Positions 55,438 through 63,371 of a stretch of 64,000 nucleotides of DNA are shown piece by piece. Numbering within the stretch: position 1 is the first letter of the stretch; the number at the start of each line of letters is the position of its first letter. The notes below the pieces were generated by a model. The model had not been told where the DNA came from. It saw only the letters and a program-made list of their open reading frames with translations, and made no database searches. Source of the DNA: VBAS01 sp035318985. GTDB lineage: Bacteria; Bacteroidota; Bacteroidia; Chitinophagales; Chitinophagaceae. A program made the translations under genes and the position numbers. The DNA lies in contig DATHDP010000088.1 in NCBI GenBank assembly GCA_035318985.1, forward strand, positions 1 to 64,000. Direction: 5' to 3'.

Positions 55438-55974
55438 TTATTTATTCAATTGCTGACGGCAAAAATCATTGAATTCTTTTTCATCAATTGTTGATGATGT
55501 ATCAGCGATCTGTTGTTGAATGATCCTGTTGTTTTTGAAGTCAATTGTGAGTAATCCATCCTTTATTATCAAGTTGCTTAAATCCTGCCAGTCAATTATC
55601 TTTTTAGGAAAGGAAGGATAAATTACCTGTCTTTCATTAATGCTAACTATTGGTTTTTGTAAGGCTGCAGTATGTAATATCATAAAAATGATATTGAGTA
55701 TACCGACTACCCAATAACCAGCAACTATCCACGCAAGTGATAATAAAATGAATGCTCCTGTGAGTATTACTTTTTCATTTTTGTTTCTGAAATAAAAAGA
55801 GGAGGATGCTGCTAATATTGCTATTGCTGCAATAGTAAGCGGGAGCCAGCTTTTAAAATCTTTTAAATAAGTAATGAATAAAATGCCAACCAGGTTTAGT
55901 ATGAGCAAAAAAATACTGATCCTTTTATATGATATTTCTTTTTCATTTTTCAGGATCAGTTCAAATTGTTTCAT
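55438..55974 (-). CDS. Small membrane protein of unknown function
   Basis: The 178-residue protein has about four hydrophobic segments (around residues 20-36, 45-60, 70-88 and 88-105). It ends in a soluble beta-rich part with IVSINERQVIYPSFPKKIIDWQDLSNLIIKDGLLTI, similar to the PH-like ends of small Bacteroidota membrane proteins. I do not recognise a function. A variant copy of the dispersed 17-bp repeat lies just upstream of its start. Confidence 0.7.
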   Translation of the reverse strand: MKQFELILKNEKEISYKRISIFLLILNLVGILFITYLKDFKSWLPLTIAAIAILAASSSFYFRNKNEKVILTGAFILLSLAWIVAGYWVVGILNIIFMILHTAALQKPIVSINERQVIYPSFPKKIIDWQDLSNLIIKDGLLTIDFKNNRIIQQQIADTSSTIDEKEFNDFCRQQLNK

Positions 55975-55998
55975 TGCTGAATAGAATTATTGCAGTAC

Positions 55999-56013
55999 AA
56001 GGGTGCGACGCAA
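55999..56013 (+). repeat. Dispersed repeat, variant copy 4
   Basis: AAGGGTGCGACGCAA, a one-base variant of the 17-mer that also breaks off at its end. Its left flank, read on the complement as TTGTACTGCAATAATTCTA, closely matches the right flank of the 57-kb copy (TTGTGCTGCATCAATTCTA). Confidence 0.75.
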
Positions 56014-56054
56014 GAAAAGCTAAATAGATATATACAGTTGGGTAAATAAAAATA

Positions 56055-57098
56055 TTAACTGTTACTTGCCACCAGCAAATTACATAGCTTAAAAAGTATT
56101 CTTGAGCTTACATTGCTATCCCAATCATTTTCACCAACACCAGTTTCATTAAGATCAAAGCCAATTAGTTTTTTACCATTCTTTACAAGCTTATTGAAAA
56201 TGTAAAATATCTGTTCGGTTTCCATGCCGCCTTGTACAGGCGTACCGGAGTTTGGACAAAGTTTTGGATCAAGTCCATCCACATCAAAACTTATATAAAC
56301 TTTTTCTGGCAGCTTGCTAATGATCTCATCAGCTACTTGTTTCCATGTCTGCCCTTCGTACACTCTTTCTTTCAATTCACGGTCAAAATAGGGGATGACC
56401 TTATAATTACTATTGAAAATATATTCCCATTCTGCTTCACTGTAATCACGAACACCCACCTGCACCAATCTTTCAATTTCAGGAATTTCATTCAGTGCAT
56501 TGTACATAATGCTTGCATGCGAATAAACAAAACCCATATATGCTTTACGCAGATCACAATGCGCATCTATTTGCAGAATGCCAAAGTTGCCATGCTTTTC
56601 AGCGATCGCTTTCATAAAACCAAGCGGGATGCTATGATCACCACCTAATAAGCCAACCAATTTATTTCTATCGAGCAAAGATTTTGTTTGATCATACACC
56701 CACTTATTCAAAAAAAGGCTGCCTTCATTTACATCCTTCAGTGTTTTTGTCATGAACTGGTTTGCCGATACGGCATCGCCTTTGGATATATAATCAATGA
56801 ACAGTTCGGCTTCTTTGCGGAGGTAATCACTTTTTAACAACACTTTGCGATCGATCGCTTTCATGAAAAATCCTTGCTTCCATGCTTCCGGCATATCAGG
56901 GTCATAAAGATCCACCTGCAAGCTCGCCATAAAAACATGCTCCGGGGCACGGGCCGTACCGGCGCCATAACTTACCGTTACTTCCCATGGCACTGGTAAG
57001 ATCACAAGTTTTGCTTCTTCTTCAGTAAATGGCAATCCAAAAATATTATTATGAGGATTGCTGACACTATTAGGGTCAAATTTTGAGAGATCAGTCAT
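56055..57098 (-). CDS. Ureohydrolase (arginase/agmatinase/formimidoylglutamase family)
   Basis: The 347-residue protein has the binuclear manganese site of the family: LLGGDHSIPLGFM, QIDAHCDLRKAYM, YSHASIMYNAL and SFDVDGLDPKLCPNSGTPV. The family hydrolyses guanidino compounds such as agmatine or arginine. The N-terminal part (about 100 residues) is longer than in simple agmatinases. Which substrate is used cannot be told from sequence. No arginine decarboxylase is adjacent. Confidence 0.9.
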   Translation of the reverse strand: MTDLSKFDPNSVSNPHNNIFGLPFTEEEAKLVILPVPWEVTVSYGAGTARAPEHVFMASLQVDLYDPDMPEAWKQGFFMKAIDRKVLLKSDYLRKEAELFIDYISKGDAVSANQFMTKTLKDVNEGSLFLNKWVYDQTKSLLDRNKLVGLLGGDHSIPLGFMKAIAEKHGNFGILQIDAHCDLRKAYMGFVYSHASIMYNALNEIPEIERLVQVGVRDYSEAEWEYIFNSNYKVIPYFDRELKERVYEGQTWKQVADEIISKLPEKVYISFDVDGLDPKLCPNSGTPVQGGMETEQIFYIFNKLVKNGKKLIGFDLNETGVGENDWDSNVSSRILFKLCNLLVASNS

Positions 57099-57212
57099 GA
57101 TAGGTTTTCAAAAGGCGTGCAAGGTAAGGAGAAGTTGCAAATAAGGAAATGAATGAGTAAATATTCAGGAGAGTTTTTTATTAAGCGAACATTTGTACCC
57201 TGATTAAGCTTC

Positions 57213-57229
57213 TGTTGCGTCGCACTCTT
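57213..57229 (+). repeat. Dispersed 17-bp repeat, copy 5
   Basis: TGTTGCGTCGCACTCTT, exact match to copies 1-3, with right-hand flank GTGCTGCATCAATTCTA shared in outline with copy 4. Confidence 0.85.
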
Positions 57230-57385
57230 GTGCTGCATCAATTCTAAGCATCTAAGAGAGGATACTAGCCGACTTTGATCCTATATACCCAAGTTAAAGC
57301 CCGGAGCAACTCACCATTGACCATTCACAGCTCCCGACCTGATCTTTATCAACATACTTCCGCATCTCCTGATACATTTTTGGTC

Positions 57386-57393
57386 TATCTTTG
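57386..57393 (+). promoter_or_regulatory. Candidate -7 box of ccmE
   Basis: TATCTTTG matches the TAnnTTTG consensus exactly, 17 bp before the ccmE ATG. No TTG at -33 is obvious. Confidence 0.5.
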
Positions 57394-57410
57394 CGGAGCA
57401 AAATCGAATC

Positions 57411-57836
57411 ATGAAAAAAACGCATATTATTTTACTCGTTCTCATTATTGGCGCCATAGCAGCCTTGATCAGTTTAATGCCAAAAGGTGGCGCTGACCTG
57501 TTAAGCAGTTATGAGACCATTGCAGGGGCAAAAGAGAAACCCGGCAAATTTGTGCATGTGGTAGCAAAGCTTGATAAAACAGCACCCATCGATTATGATG
57601 CAATAAAAAATCCAAACTATTTAAGTTTTACTGCGGTTGACACTACAGGTGGAAAAGTTAAAGTGGTTTATAATAATTCAAAGCCAGATAATCTTGAACA
57701 CAGTGAAAGGCTGGTGATGAAAGGAAAAATGAATGGCGATGTTTTTGAATGTAATGAGATAATGATGAAATGTCCATCCAAATACACGGATGATCCGAAT
57801 CGCATCCAGGAAAGTTTGAACAAAAACACTAATTAA
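57411..57836 (+). CDS. ccmE: Cytochrome c maturation heme chaperone CcmE (Cys-type)
   Basis: CcmE is a membrane-tethered periplasmic heme chaperone. The 141-residue protein has an N-terminal membrane anchor (IILLVLIIGAIAALISLM), an OB-fold beta domain (KFVHVVAKLDKT, then LSFTAVDTTGGKVKVVYN), and a short C-terminal tail. In place of the usual heme-binding His motif it has CPSKY, a CxxxY variant known from some archaea and other bacteria. It is followed 5 bp later by the CcmF-type gene. Confidence 0.85.
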   Translation: MKKTHIILLVLIIGAIAALISLMPKGGADLLSSYETIAGAKEKPGKFVHVVAKLDKTAPIDYDAIKNPNYLSFTAVDTTGGKVKVVYNNSKPDNLEHSERLVMKGKMNGDVFECNEIMMKCPSKYTDDPNRIQESLNKNTN

Positions 57837-57841
57837 TTTCA

Positions 57842-60400
57842 ATGGATTATATAGGGGAACACCTGTTGCCTGGCCAAACCGGTCATTTATTTATTATCCT
57901 TTCTTTTGTTGCTTCCATCATTGCTTCAGTTGCTTATTTTATTTCTGCAAGGTCAACAAACCCTGTCGATGAAGCAAGCTGGAAAAAACTTGGAAGAGCT
58001 GCTTTTTTTGTTGATGCGATCTCCGTACTTGGGATTTTTGTCATTCTTATTTCACTTATTTATAATCATCGTTACGAATATCAATACGTTTATAAGAATT
58101 CGGGTAATGACCTTGAACCCAAATATATCTTAAGTTCTTTGTGGAGCGCATCAGAAGGCAGCTTTATACTTTGGACCTTGTGGCACGCAGTGCTTGGTAT
58201 TATCCTAATATTTACTTCAAAGAAATGGGAAGCCCCGGTAATGTCTGTGCTTTCATTTGCGCAGGTTTGTCTCGCTACTATGCTGCTGGGCATTTATTTT
58301 TTTGGAACAAAGGTTGGCAGCAGTCCATTTGCTCTTTTTCGTGAGCAGATGCCTGATATGCCAGTCTTTCAATTTGCGGATTATGCCACGAGAATAAAAG
58401 ATGGCAATGGATTGAATATGCTATTGCAAAATTATTGGATGGTTATTCATCCGCCCGTTTTGTTTCTTGGTTTCGCCAGTACCGTTATTCCATTTGCATT
58501 TGCAATGGGAGGATTAATGACAAAAAAATATGGTGATTGGGTAAAGCCTGCATTGCCATGGGCCTTATTCTCTGCATGTATACTTGGTGTTGGAGTAATG
58601 ATGGGAGGAGCGTGGGCTTATGAGTCTTTAAGTTTTGGTGGTTACTGGGCATGGGACCCGGTTGAAAATGCCTCATTGGTTCCGTGGCTTGTCCTAGTGG
58701 CAGGAATTCATACAATGCTTATTTATAAAAGCACAGGTCGATCATTACAAACTTCATTTTTTCTTATAGCGCTTACATCTATTCTTATTGTTTATTCCAC
58801 ATTCCTTACACGCAGTGGCATTTTAGGAGAAACTTCTGTACACTCGTTTGCAGACCTGGGAATGAATGCTCAGCTATACTTATTCTTATATGCATTCTTT
58901 TGGCTGCCGGCTATTTTATCATTAGAAGGGTTTAAGAAAAAATTAATTGTATCTGGCGCAGCAATCGTGTTTCTTCTTTTAGCGGGATTTGTTCATCCTC
59001 TCTTTGCACTTATTTCACCTATTGCAGCGTTGGTTTTGTTTTTGGTAAACATGAACAAACTCATTCCATCTGTCAAAAAAGAAGAAGCTGCTTCGTCAAG
59101 AGAGTTCTGGATGTTCATTGGTTCATTGGTGATATTATTTTCTGCAATTATCATTACAGGTCAAACTTCATTACCGGTTTACAATAAAGTTTTCGGATTA
59201 AAAATAGCTCCGGCACAAGACATTGAATTTTCTTATAACCGTATCCAGATATTTATTGCGATCCTTATTGGTTTATTGACCGCAATCGGTCAATATTTAA
59301 AATATAAAGAGACAGGCTCACCATATTTTTTCAAAAAAATTGGCTTGCCTTTTATTGTAAGCTTTATTGTCAGTGGACTGATCTTGATTTATGGTAATAT
59401 TAATTACGATAAATATGGAATAGGGTATCTTAGTTTTGTATGGACTGCCATTGCCTGCAGCGTATTTGCCATCATTGCTAATCTTGCTTATCTCTGGATC
59501 GGTATAAAAGGGAAATTAAAATTAAGCGGCCCATCTATTGCACATTTTGGTTTCGGAATGATGTTGCTCGGAATTCTTATTTCATCATCTAAAAAAGAAA
59601 TTCTCTCTTATAATACAAGCGGAATTTTTGTTCCGCTTGGTGAGAATAGTAAAGAACTCCCCGGCGAGAACATGACGCTTCTCAAAGGTCAGAAAATGGA
59701 CATGGGGAAATATTGGGTTACTTATGCCAGCGATTCTATGCATCCTAAAAAATCTCAATGGTATTTCAAGATCAACTTCGAGGATAAGAAGAGTAACGAA
59801 ACTTTTACTATTACTCCCAATGCATTTGTAAATTATAAAGGCAATGAAGGCCTGATGGCTAACCCGGGTTCAAAACATTATTGGGATCATGATGTATTTG
59901 GTTATATCACTTCGATGACCGATCAGTCAAAAAATCAAGACACTTCCAGCTTTATTCCAAAGACCATGAAAGTTGGTGATACGATTTCTTATTCAAAAAA
60001 TGGGTTAATAATACTTGAAGGGATAAAATCATTCGACAGCTTGCCGGTTGATATTTTTGGTGAAAATGGAAAACTTTATGAAGCAAGATTTAAAGTATAT
60101 CCCGATGGGTCCAAACCAGAGGAAGTTTATTTTTCGGATCCACGACTTGCGATCGCAAAAGGAAATTCACTTAGTGTACCTGACACACTCGGTTCAGGCA
60201 CAATGATACAACTGGATAAGTCTGACGGCAAACAGGTAGACATCGGTATAAAGGTTCCCAACACTGTTACTCAATATCTTACTTTAAAAACGCTTAAATT
60301 TCCTTTTATAAACCTTCTTTGGCTGGGCACTATAATTATGGCAGTGGGTTTTGTCATAAGCATGGTTCGAAGAATACAATTAAGCCGGAGCCAGGCCTGA
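57842..60400 (+). CDS. ccmF: CcmF/NrfE-type heme lyase subunit (CcsA superfamily)
   Basis: The 852-residue membrane protein has the periplasmic tryptophan-rich WWD-type domain (FGGYWAWDPVENASLVPWLV), with LSSLWSASEGSFILWTLWH before it and TRSGILGETSVHSFAD after. These are CcmF hallmarks. About 14-15 helices precede a C-terminal periplasmic beta domain (about residues 590-820) and a last helix. It attaches heme to apocytochrome c, with CcmE as donor. It starts 5 bp after ccmE. CcmA-D, G and H homologues are not in the window. Confidence 0.93.
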   Translation: MDYIGEHLLPGQTGHLFIILSFVASIIASVAYFISARSTNPVDEASWKKLGRAAFFVDAISVLGIFVILISLIYNHRYEYQYVYKNSGNDLEPKYILSSLWSASEGSFILWTLWHAVLGIILIFTSKKWEAPVMSVLSFAQVCLATMLLGIYFFGTKVGSSPFALFREQMPDMPVFQFADYATRIKDGNGLNMLLQNYWMVIHPPVLFLGFASTVIPFAFAMGGLMTKKYGDWVKPALPWALFSACILGVGVMMGGAWAYESLSFGGYWAWDPVENASLVPWLVLVAGIHTMLIYKSTGRSLQTSFFLIALTSILIVYSTFLTRSGILGETSVHSFADLGMNAQLYLFLYAFFWLPAILSLEGFKKKLIVSGAAIVFLLLAGFVHPLFALISPIAALVLFLVNMNKLIPSVKKEEAASSREFWMFIGSLVILFSAIIITGQTSLPVYNKVFGLKIAPAQDIEFSYNRIQIFIAILIGLLTAIGQYLKYKETGSPYFFKKIGLPFIVSFIVSGLILIYGNINYDKYGIGYLSFVWTAIACSVFAIIANLAYLWIGIKGKLKLSGPSIAHFGFGMMLLGILISSSKKEILSYNTSGIFVPLGENSKELPGENMTLLKGQKMDMGKYWVTYASDSMHPKKSQWYFKINFEDKKSNETFTITPNAFVNYKGNEGLMANPGSKHYWDHDVFGYITSMTDQSKNQDTSSFIPKTMKVGDTISYSKNGLIILEGIKSFDSLPVDIFGENGKLYEARFKVYPDGSKPEEVYFSDPRLAIAKGNSLSVPDTLGSGTMIQLDKSDGKQVDIGIKVPNTVTQYLTLKTLKFPFINLLWLGTIIMAVGFVISMVRRIQLSRSQA

Positions 60401-60447
60401 GTTGTCTTTTAACTTTCCATACAGCGGTTGTCTTAAAAACGTTGTCA

Positions 60448-60455
60448 TATTTTTG
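60448..60455 (+). promoter_or_regulatory. Candidate -7 box before the DUF4294 gene
   Basis: TATTTTTG matches the consensus and has a TTG 17 bp upstream (60428-60430), a plausible -33 element. It lies 12 bp before ATG 60468 and supports that start. Confidence 0.4.
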
Positions 60456-60467
60456 TACTTTAGTTTT

Positions 60468-61154
60468 ATGAAAATGCATTATAAGTTCATAGTGATCTTA
60501 ATGGGGGCAATGTTTTTTGCTACCAGCAATGTTTTTTCACAAACTGATACATTAGTTGGCCCGCTACCACTTGCACCCCCTATAGATGTAAAAAAATGGG
60601 GAACCAATGATACGATCATCACAGGAGCCATTTACTACCAAAATGAATGGATGCCATATAAAGAATTAGAAATGGCATGGGTTTCCAACATGAGCGAAAA
60701 GAAGCTGGCCAAATACATGGAGGAGTGGACCAGGCTTCGCAATGCAGTGTATGTTACCTATCCTTATGCCCGAACCGCAGGTCATTTGATGAACGATATT
60801 AATGCCAGCATTTCTAAAATGAAATCTAAGAAAGAGAAGAAAGCTTATATAAAATCAAGAGAAAAAGAATTGAAAGATCAGTTTGCTGATCCGCTATCCA
60901 ATCTTTCTGTTTACCAGGGAAAAATTTTAATGAAACTTATTAACCGGCAAACAGGAAATAACTGTTATGAAATAGTAAAAGAATATCGTGGTGGCGTAAC
61001 TGCCCGTGTTTACCAAACTGTTGCTTTCTTTTTTGGCAGCAGTTTAAAACAAGAATGGGATGTCACTGATAAAGTTGACAGGCAGATAGAAAACATCGTT
61101 AAAGAAATTGACGGTTCCTGGTATAATAATCCTTACAAACCAGGTATAAGATAG
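60468..61154 (+). CDS. DUF4294 domain-containing exported protein
   Basis: The protein from ATG 60468 has 228 residues, a signal peptide (IVILMGAMFFATSNVFSQ) and the conserved DUF4294 core with MSEKKLAKYMEEWTRLRNAVYVTYPYA and ILMKLINRQTGNNCYEIVKEYRGG. This family is found widely in Bacteroidota, with unknown function. The frame extends to 60402, one base after ccmF, but that start has no signal peptide. It lies upstream of bshB1 with 85 bp between. Confidence 0.85.
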   Translation: MKMHYKFIVILMGAMFFATSNVFSQTDTLVGPLPLAPPIDVKKWGTNDTIITGAIYYQNEWMPYKELEMAWVSNMSEKKLAKYMEEWTRLRNAVYVTYPYARTAGHLMNDINASISKMKSKKEKKAYIKSREKELKDQFADPLSNLSVYQGKILMKLINRQTGNNCYEIVKEYRGGVTARVYQTVAFFFGSSLKQEWDVTDKVDRQIENIVKEIDGSWYNNPYKPGIR

Positions 61155-61239
61155 ATGAGTTTCTAATTTCTTGTTTCTTTAATTTCTCTCTCATCAAATT
61201 TCTTCATTATTTTTAATCCTATTAATTAGTTAGAGCAAA

Positions 61240-61977
61240 ATGAAATTAGACCTACTCGCAATTGGCGTTCATCCTGATGATGTAGAACTTGGTTGTTCCG
61301 GCACAATTATCAATGAAATTAAAAATGGAAAAAAAGTTGGAGTGCTTGATCTTACGCAGGGAGAGCTTGGTTCACGCGGCAGTGTTGAAACAAGATATGA
61401 GGAAGCGGCAAAGGCCGCAATGATAATGGGGATACATGTAAGAGAGAATTTGAAGATGCGTGATGGTTTTTTTAAAAATGATGAAGAACATCAACGAAAG
61501 CTAATTGCCGCAATAAGAAAATATCAACCAGAGATCGTTATCACAAATGCATTAAGCGATCGTCATCCTGATCATGGTCGTGCAGCAAAACTAACGTCAG
61601 ATAGTTGCTTTCTTTCTGGTTTGAGAAAAGTGGAAACAACAGATGAACAGGGAAACAACCAGGAACCATGGAAACCCAAATATGTTTTTCATTATATACA
61701 GGATCGCTATCACGAACCCGATTTTATCATTGATATATCTGATGTGTTTGAACAGCGAATGGAAGCAGTAAAAGCATACACAACCCAATTTTATAATCCC
61801 GATAATGAAGACGATGGACCACAAACCTATATTTCCACTGCGGCATTTCTTGATAGTATAGTGGCAAGAGCAAGAGTAATTGGAAAAAAAATAGGCGTGC
61901 AATATGGAGAAGGATTTAATACTGAGAAAAGGATCGGGATAAAAAATTTCGATTCGCTGGTAGCTATTGAGACCTGA
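61240..61977 (+). CDS. bshB1: Bacillithiol biosynthesis deacetylase BshB1
   Basis: BshB1 removes the acetyl group of GlcNAc-malate. The 245-residue LmbE/PIG-L fold protein has the zinc motif GVHPDDVELGCSGT, TQGELGSRGS, and the DRHPDHGRAAKL segment with the second catalytic His. Near the end is QYGEGFNTEKRIGI, specific for BshB1. Together with bshC (0.4 kb) and the YfiT-type transferase (45 kb) it indicates that the organism makes bacillithiol, with genes scattered along the chromosome. Confidence 0.95.
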   Translation: MKLDLLAIGVHPDDVELGCSGTIINEIKNGKKVGVLDLTQGELGSRGSVETRYEEAAKAAMIMGIHVRENLKMRDGFFKNDEEHQRKLIAAIRKYQPEIVITNALSDRHPDHGRAAKLTSDSCFLSGLRKVETTDEQGNNQEPWKPKYVFHYIQDRYHEPDFIIDISDVFEQRMEAVKAYTTQFYNPDNEDDGPQTYISTAAFLDSIVARARVIGKKIGVQYGEGFNTEKRIGIKNFDSLVAIET

Positions 61978-62075
61978 TAATTTGAAAACGGGGCAATTAT
62001 GTCAAAAAGATTTGGTAAAAGAATAATATCTGGATAACTAACAGAGTATGATGCTTTTTTGTCAGCTATTAGGAG

Positions 62076-62083
62076 TATTTTTG
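62076..62083 (+). promoter_or_regulatory. Candidate -7 box of the desaturase gene
   Basis: TATTTTTG, 21 bases before ATG 62105, fits TAnnTTTG; the nearest TTG upstream (62059-62061) is closer than usual. Confidence 0.4.
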
Positions 62084-62104
62084 CATTCAACTTAAATTCT
62101 CAAA

Positions 62105-63172
62105 ATGTCAAGTCCAAAATTCCCCAAACTTCCAATATCATTTCATAGCGAGTTGAAAAAAAAGATCGGGGAGTATTTCACTCAAAAAGGCAAAGCCACT
62201 ACTGGCAACTTTAACCTCCATAGTAAGGCAATTCTTTTAGTTGCCGGACTGATAACCTTATATATCCATCTTGTTTTCTTTACACCCTCTACGATCTTCG
62301 CAATTATTGAGTGTGTTCTATTGGGATGTTTTGCCGCCGCGATTGGTTTCAATGTAATGCATGACGGAGCACATGGCAGTTTCAGCCGTTATAAGTGGAT
62401 TAATAACCTAGCTTCAAATTTTGCAAATTTTTTGGGCGCAAGCCAGCATATGTGGAAAACGAAACACAATGTTATTCATCATACCTATACAAACATTCAT
62501 GGTGTGGATGATGATATAGAAGCAAGGCCGCTACTACGTCTTTGTGATGAACAGCCACATTATAAAATACACAAGTACCAACATTTTTATTTTTGGGCTG
62601 CTTATTCCTTATTATACATCTACTGGATTTTTGTAACTGATTACAAAAAATACTTTTCTGGTAAAATTGGCTCCATAGCATTGAGAAAGATGACACCAAA
62701 GGAGCACTTTTATTTTTGGTTTTATAAGGCTGCACATGCTTTAATTTTTGTGGTTATACCTATTTATATGGTTGGTTTTACACCGTGGATCATTGGGTTT
62801 ATAAGTATGGGCATGGTTACCGGATTTGTTTTAAGCATTGTATTCCAGTTAGCCCATACAGTGGAGCATACCCATTTCCCATTACCTGATACAGCTACAG
62901 GAAAAATGGAAGACGAATGGGCGATTCACCAGGTGAAAACAACTGCCAATTTTGCGACAAAAAATAAATTAGTCAGTTGGTTGGTTGGTGGTTTGAATTT
63001 TCAAATAGAACACCACCTGTTTCCTAAAATTTCTCATATTCATTATCCTGCGATCAGCCGGATAATCAAACAGGTTTGCGAGGAATATGGCGTTTCTTAT
63101 ATCGAATATCCAAGAGTAAGATATGCTGTCGTTTCGCATATTAAATTCCTGAGGCAAATGGGAAGAGCCTGA
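62105..63172 (+). CDS. Membrane fatty acid desaturase (acyl-CoA/front-end type)
   Basis: The 355-residue integral membrane di-iron enzyme has three histidine boxes: HDGAHGS, HNVIHHTYTN and QIEHHLFP. About four helices lie between them. The last box begins with Gln, as in front-end and linoleoyl-CoA-type desaturases. It introduces a double bond into a fatty acyl chain, and which position cannot be told from sequence. No cytochrome b5 domain is fused. A perfect TAnnTTTG box lies upstream. Confidence 0.9.
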   Translation: MSSPKFPKLPISFHSELKKKIGEYFTQKGKATTGNFNLHSKAILLVAGLITLYIHLVFFTPSTIFAIIECVLLGCFAAAIGFNVMHDGAHGSFSRYKWINNLASNFANFLGASQHMWKTKHNVIHHTYTNIHGVDDDIEARPLLRLCDEQPHYKIHKYQHFYFWAAYSLLYIYWIFVTDYKKYFSGKIGSIALRKMTPKEHFYFWFYKAAHALIFVVIPIYMVGFTPWIIGFISMGMVTGFVLSIVFQLAHTVEHTHFPLPDTATGKMEDEWAIHQVKTTANFATKNKLVSWLVGGLNFQIEHHLFPKISHIHYPAISRIIKQVCEEYGVSYIEYPRVRYAVVSHIKFLRQMGRA

Positions 63173-63345
63173 TTTAAGCCTGCCATATTAATTTTTTTAC
63201 TTCAACCTTAGAAGACTTCAGACTTCCTTAAATCTGTGTAAGAAGATTCATTTTGAATTACAGTAGTTTTTTATCAAAGCAATTATCAATCCCTGTGATT
63301 TAAATTCCATCTGCTAACAGTTGTTCATGCGGAACTACTTCTCCA

Positions 63346-63353
63346 TATCTTTG
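63346..63353 (+). promoter_or_regulatory. Candidate promoter of the acyl-CoA dehydrogenase gene
   Basis: TATCTTTG with a TTG 22 bp upstream (63321-63323), 18 bp before ATG 63372. This is the best two-part match to the Bacteroidota consensus in the window. Confidence 0.55.
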
Positions 63354-63371
63354 CGACCAAATTTGATTTAA

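Larger units (their letters stand above)
57099..57410. other. 312-bp divergent intergenic region
   Basis: It lies between the ureohydrolase and ccmE and holds three recognisable items. These are the 17-bp repeat copy 5 (57213-57229), an ACTCACCATTGACCATTCAC string at about 57309-57330 like that flanking the S23 gene, and a ccmE promoter box at 57386. No gene is seen. Confidence 0.6.
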
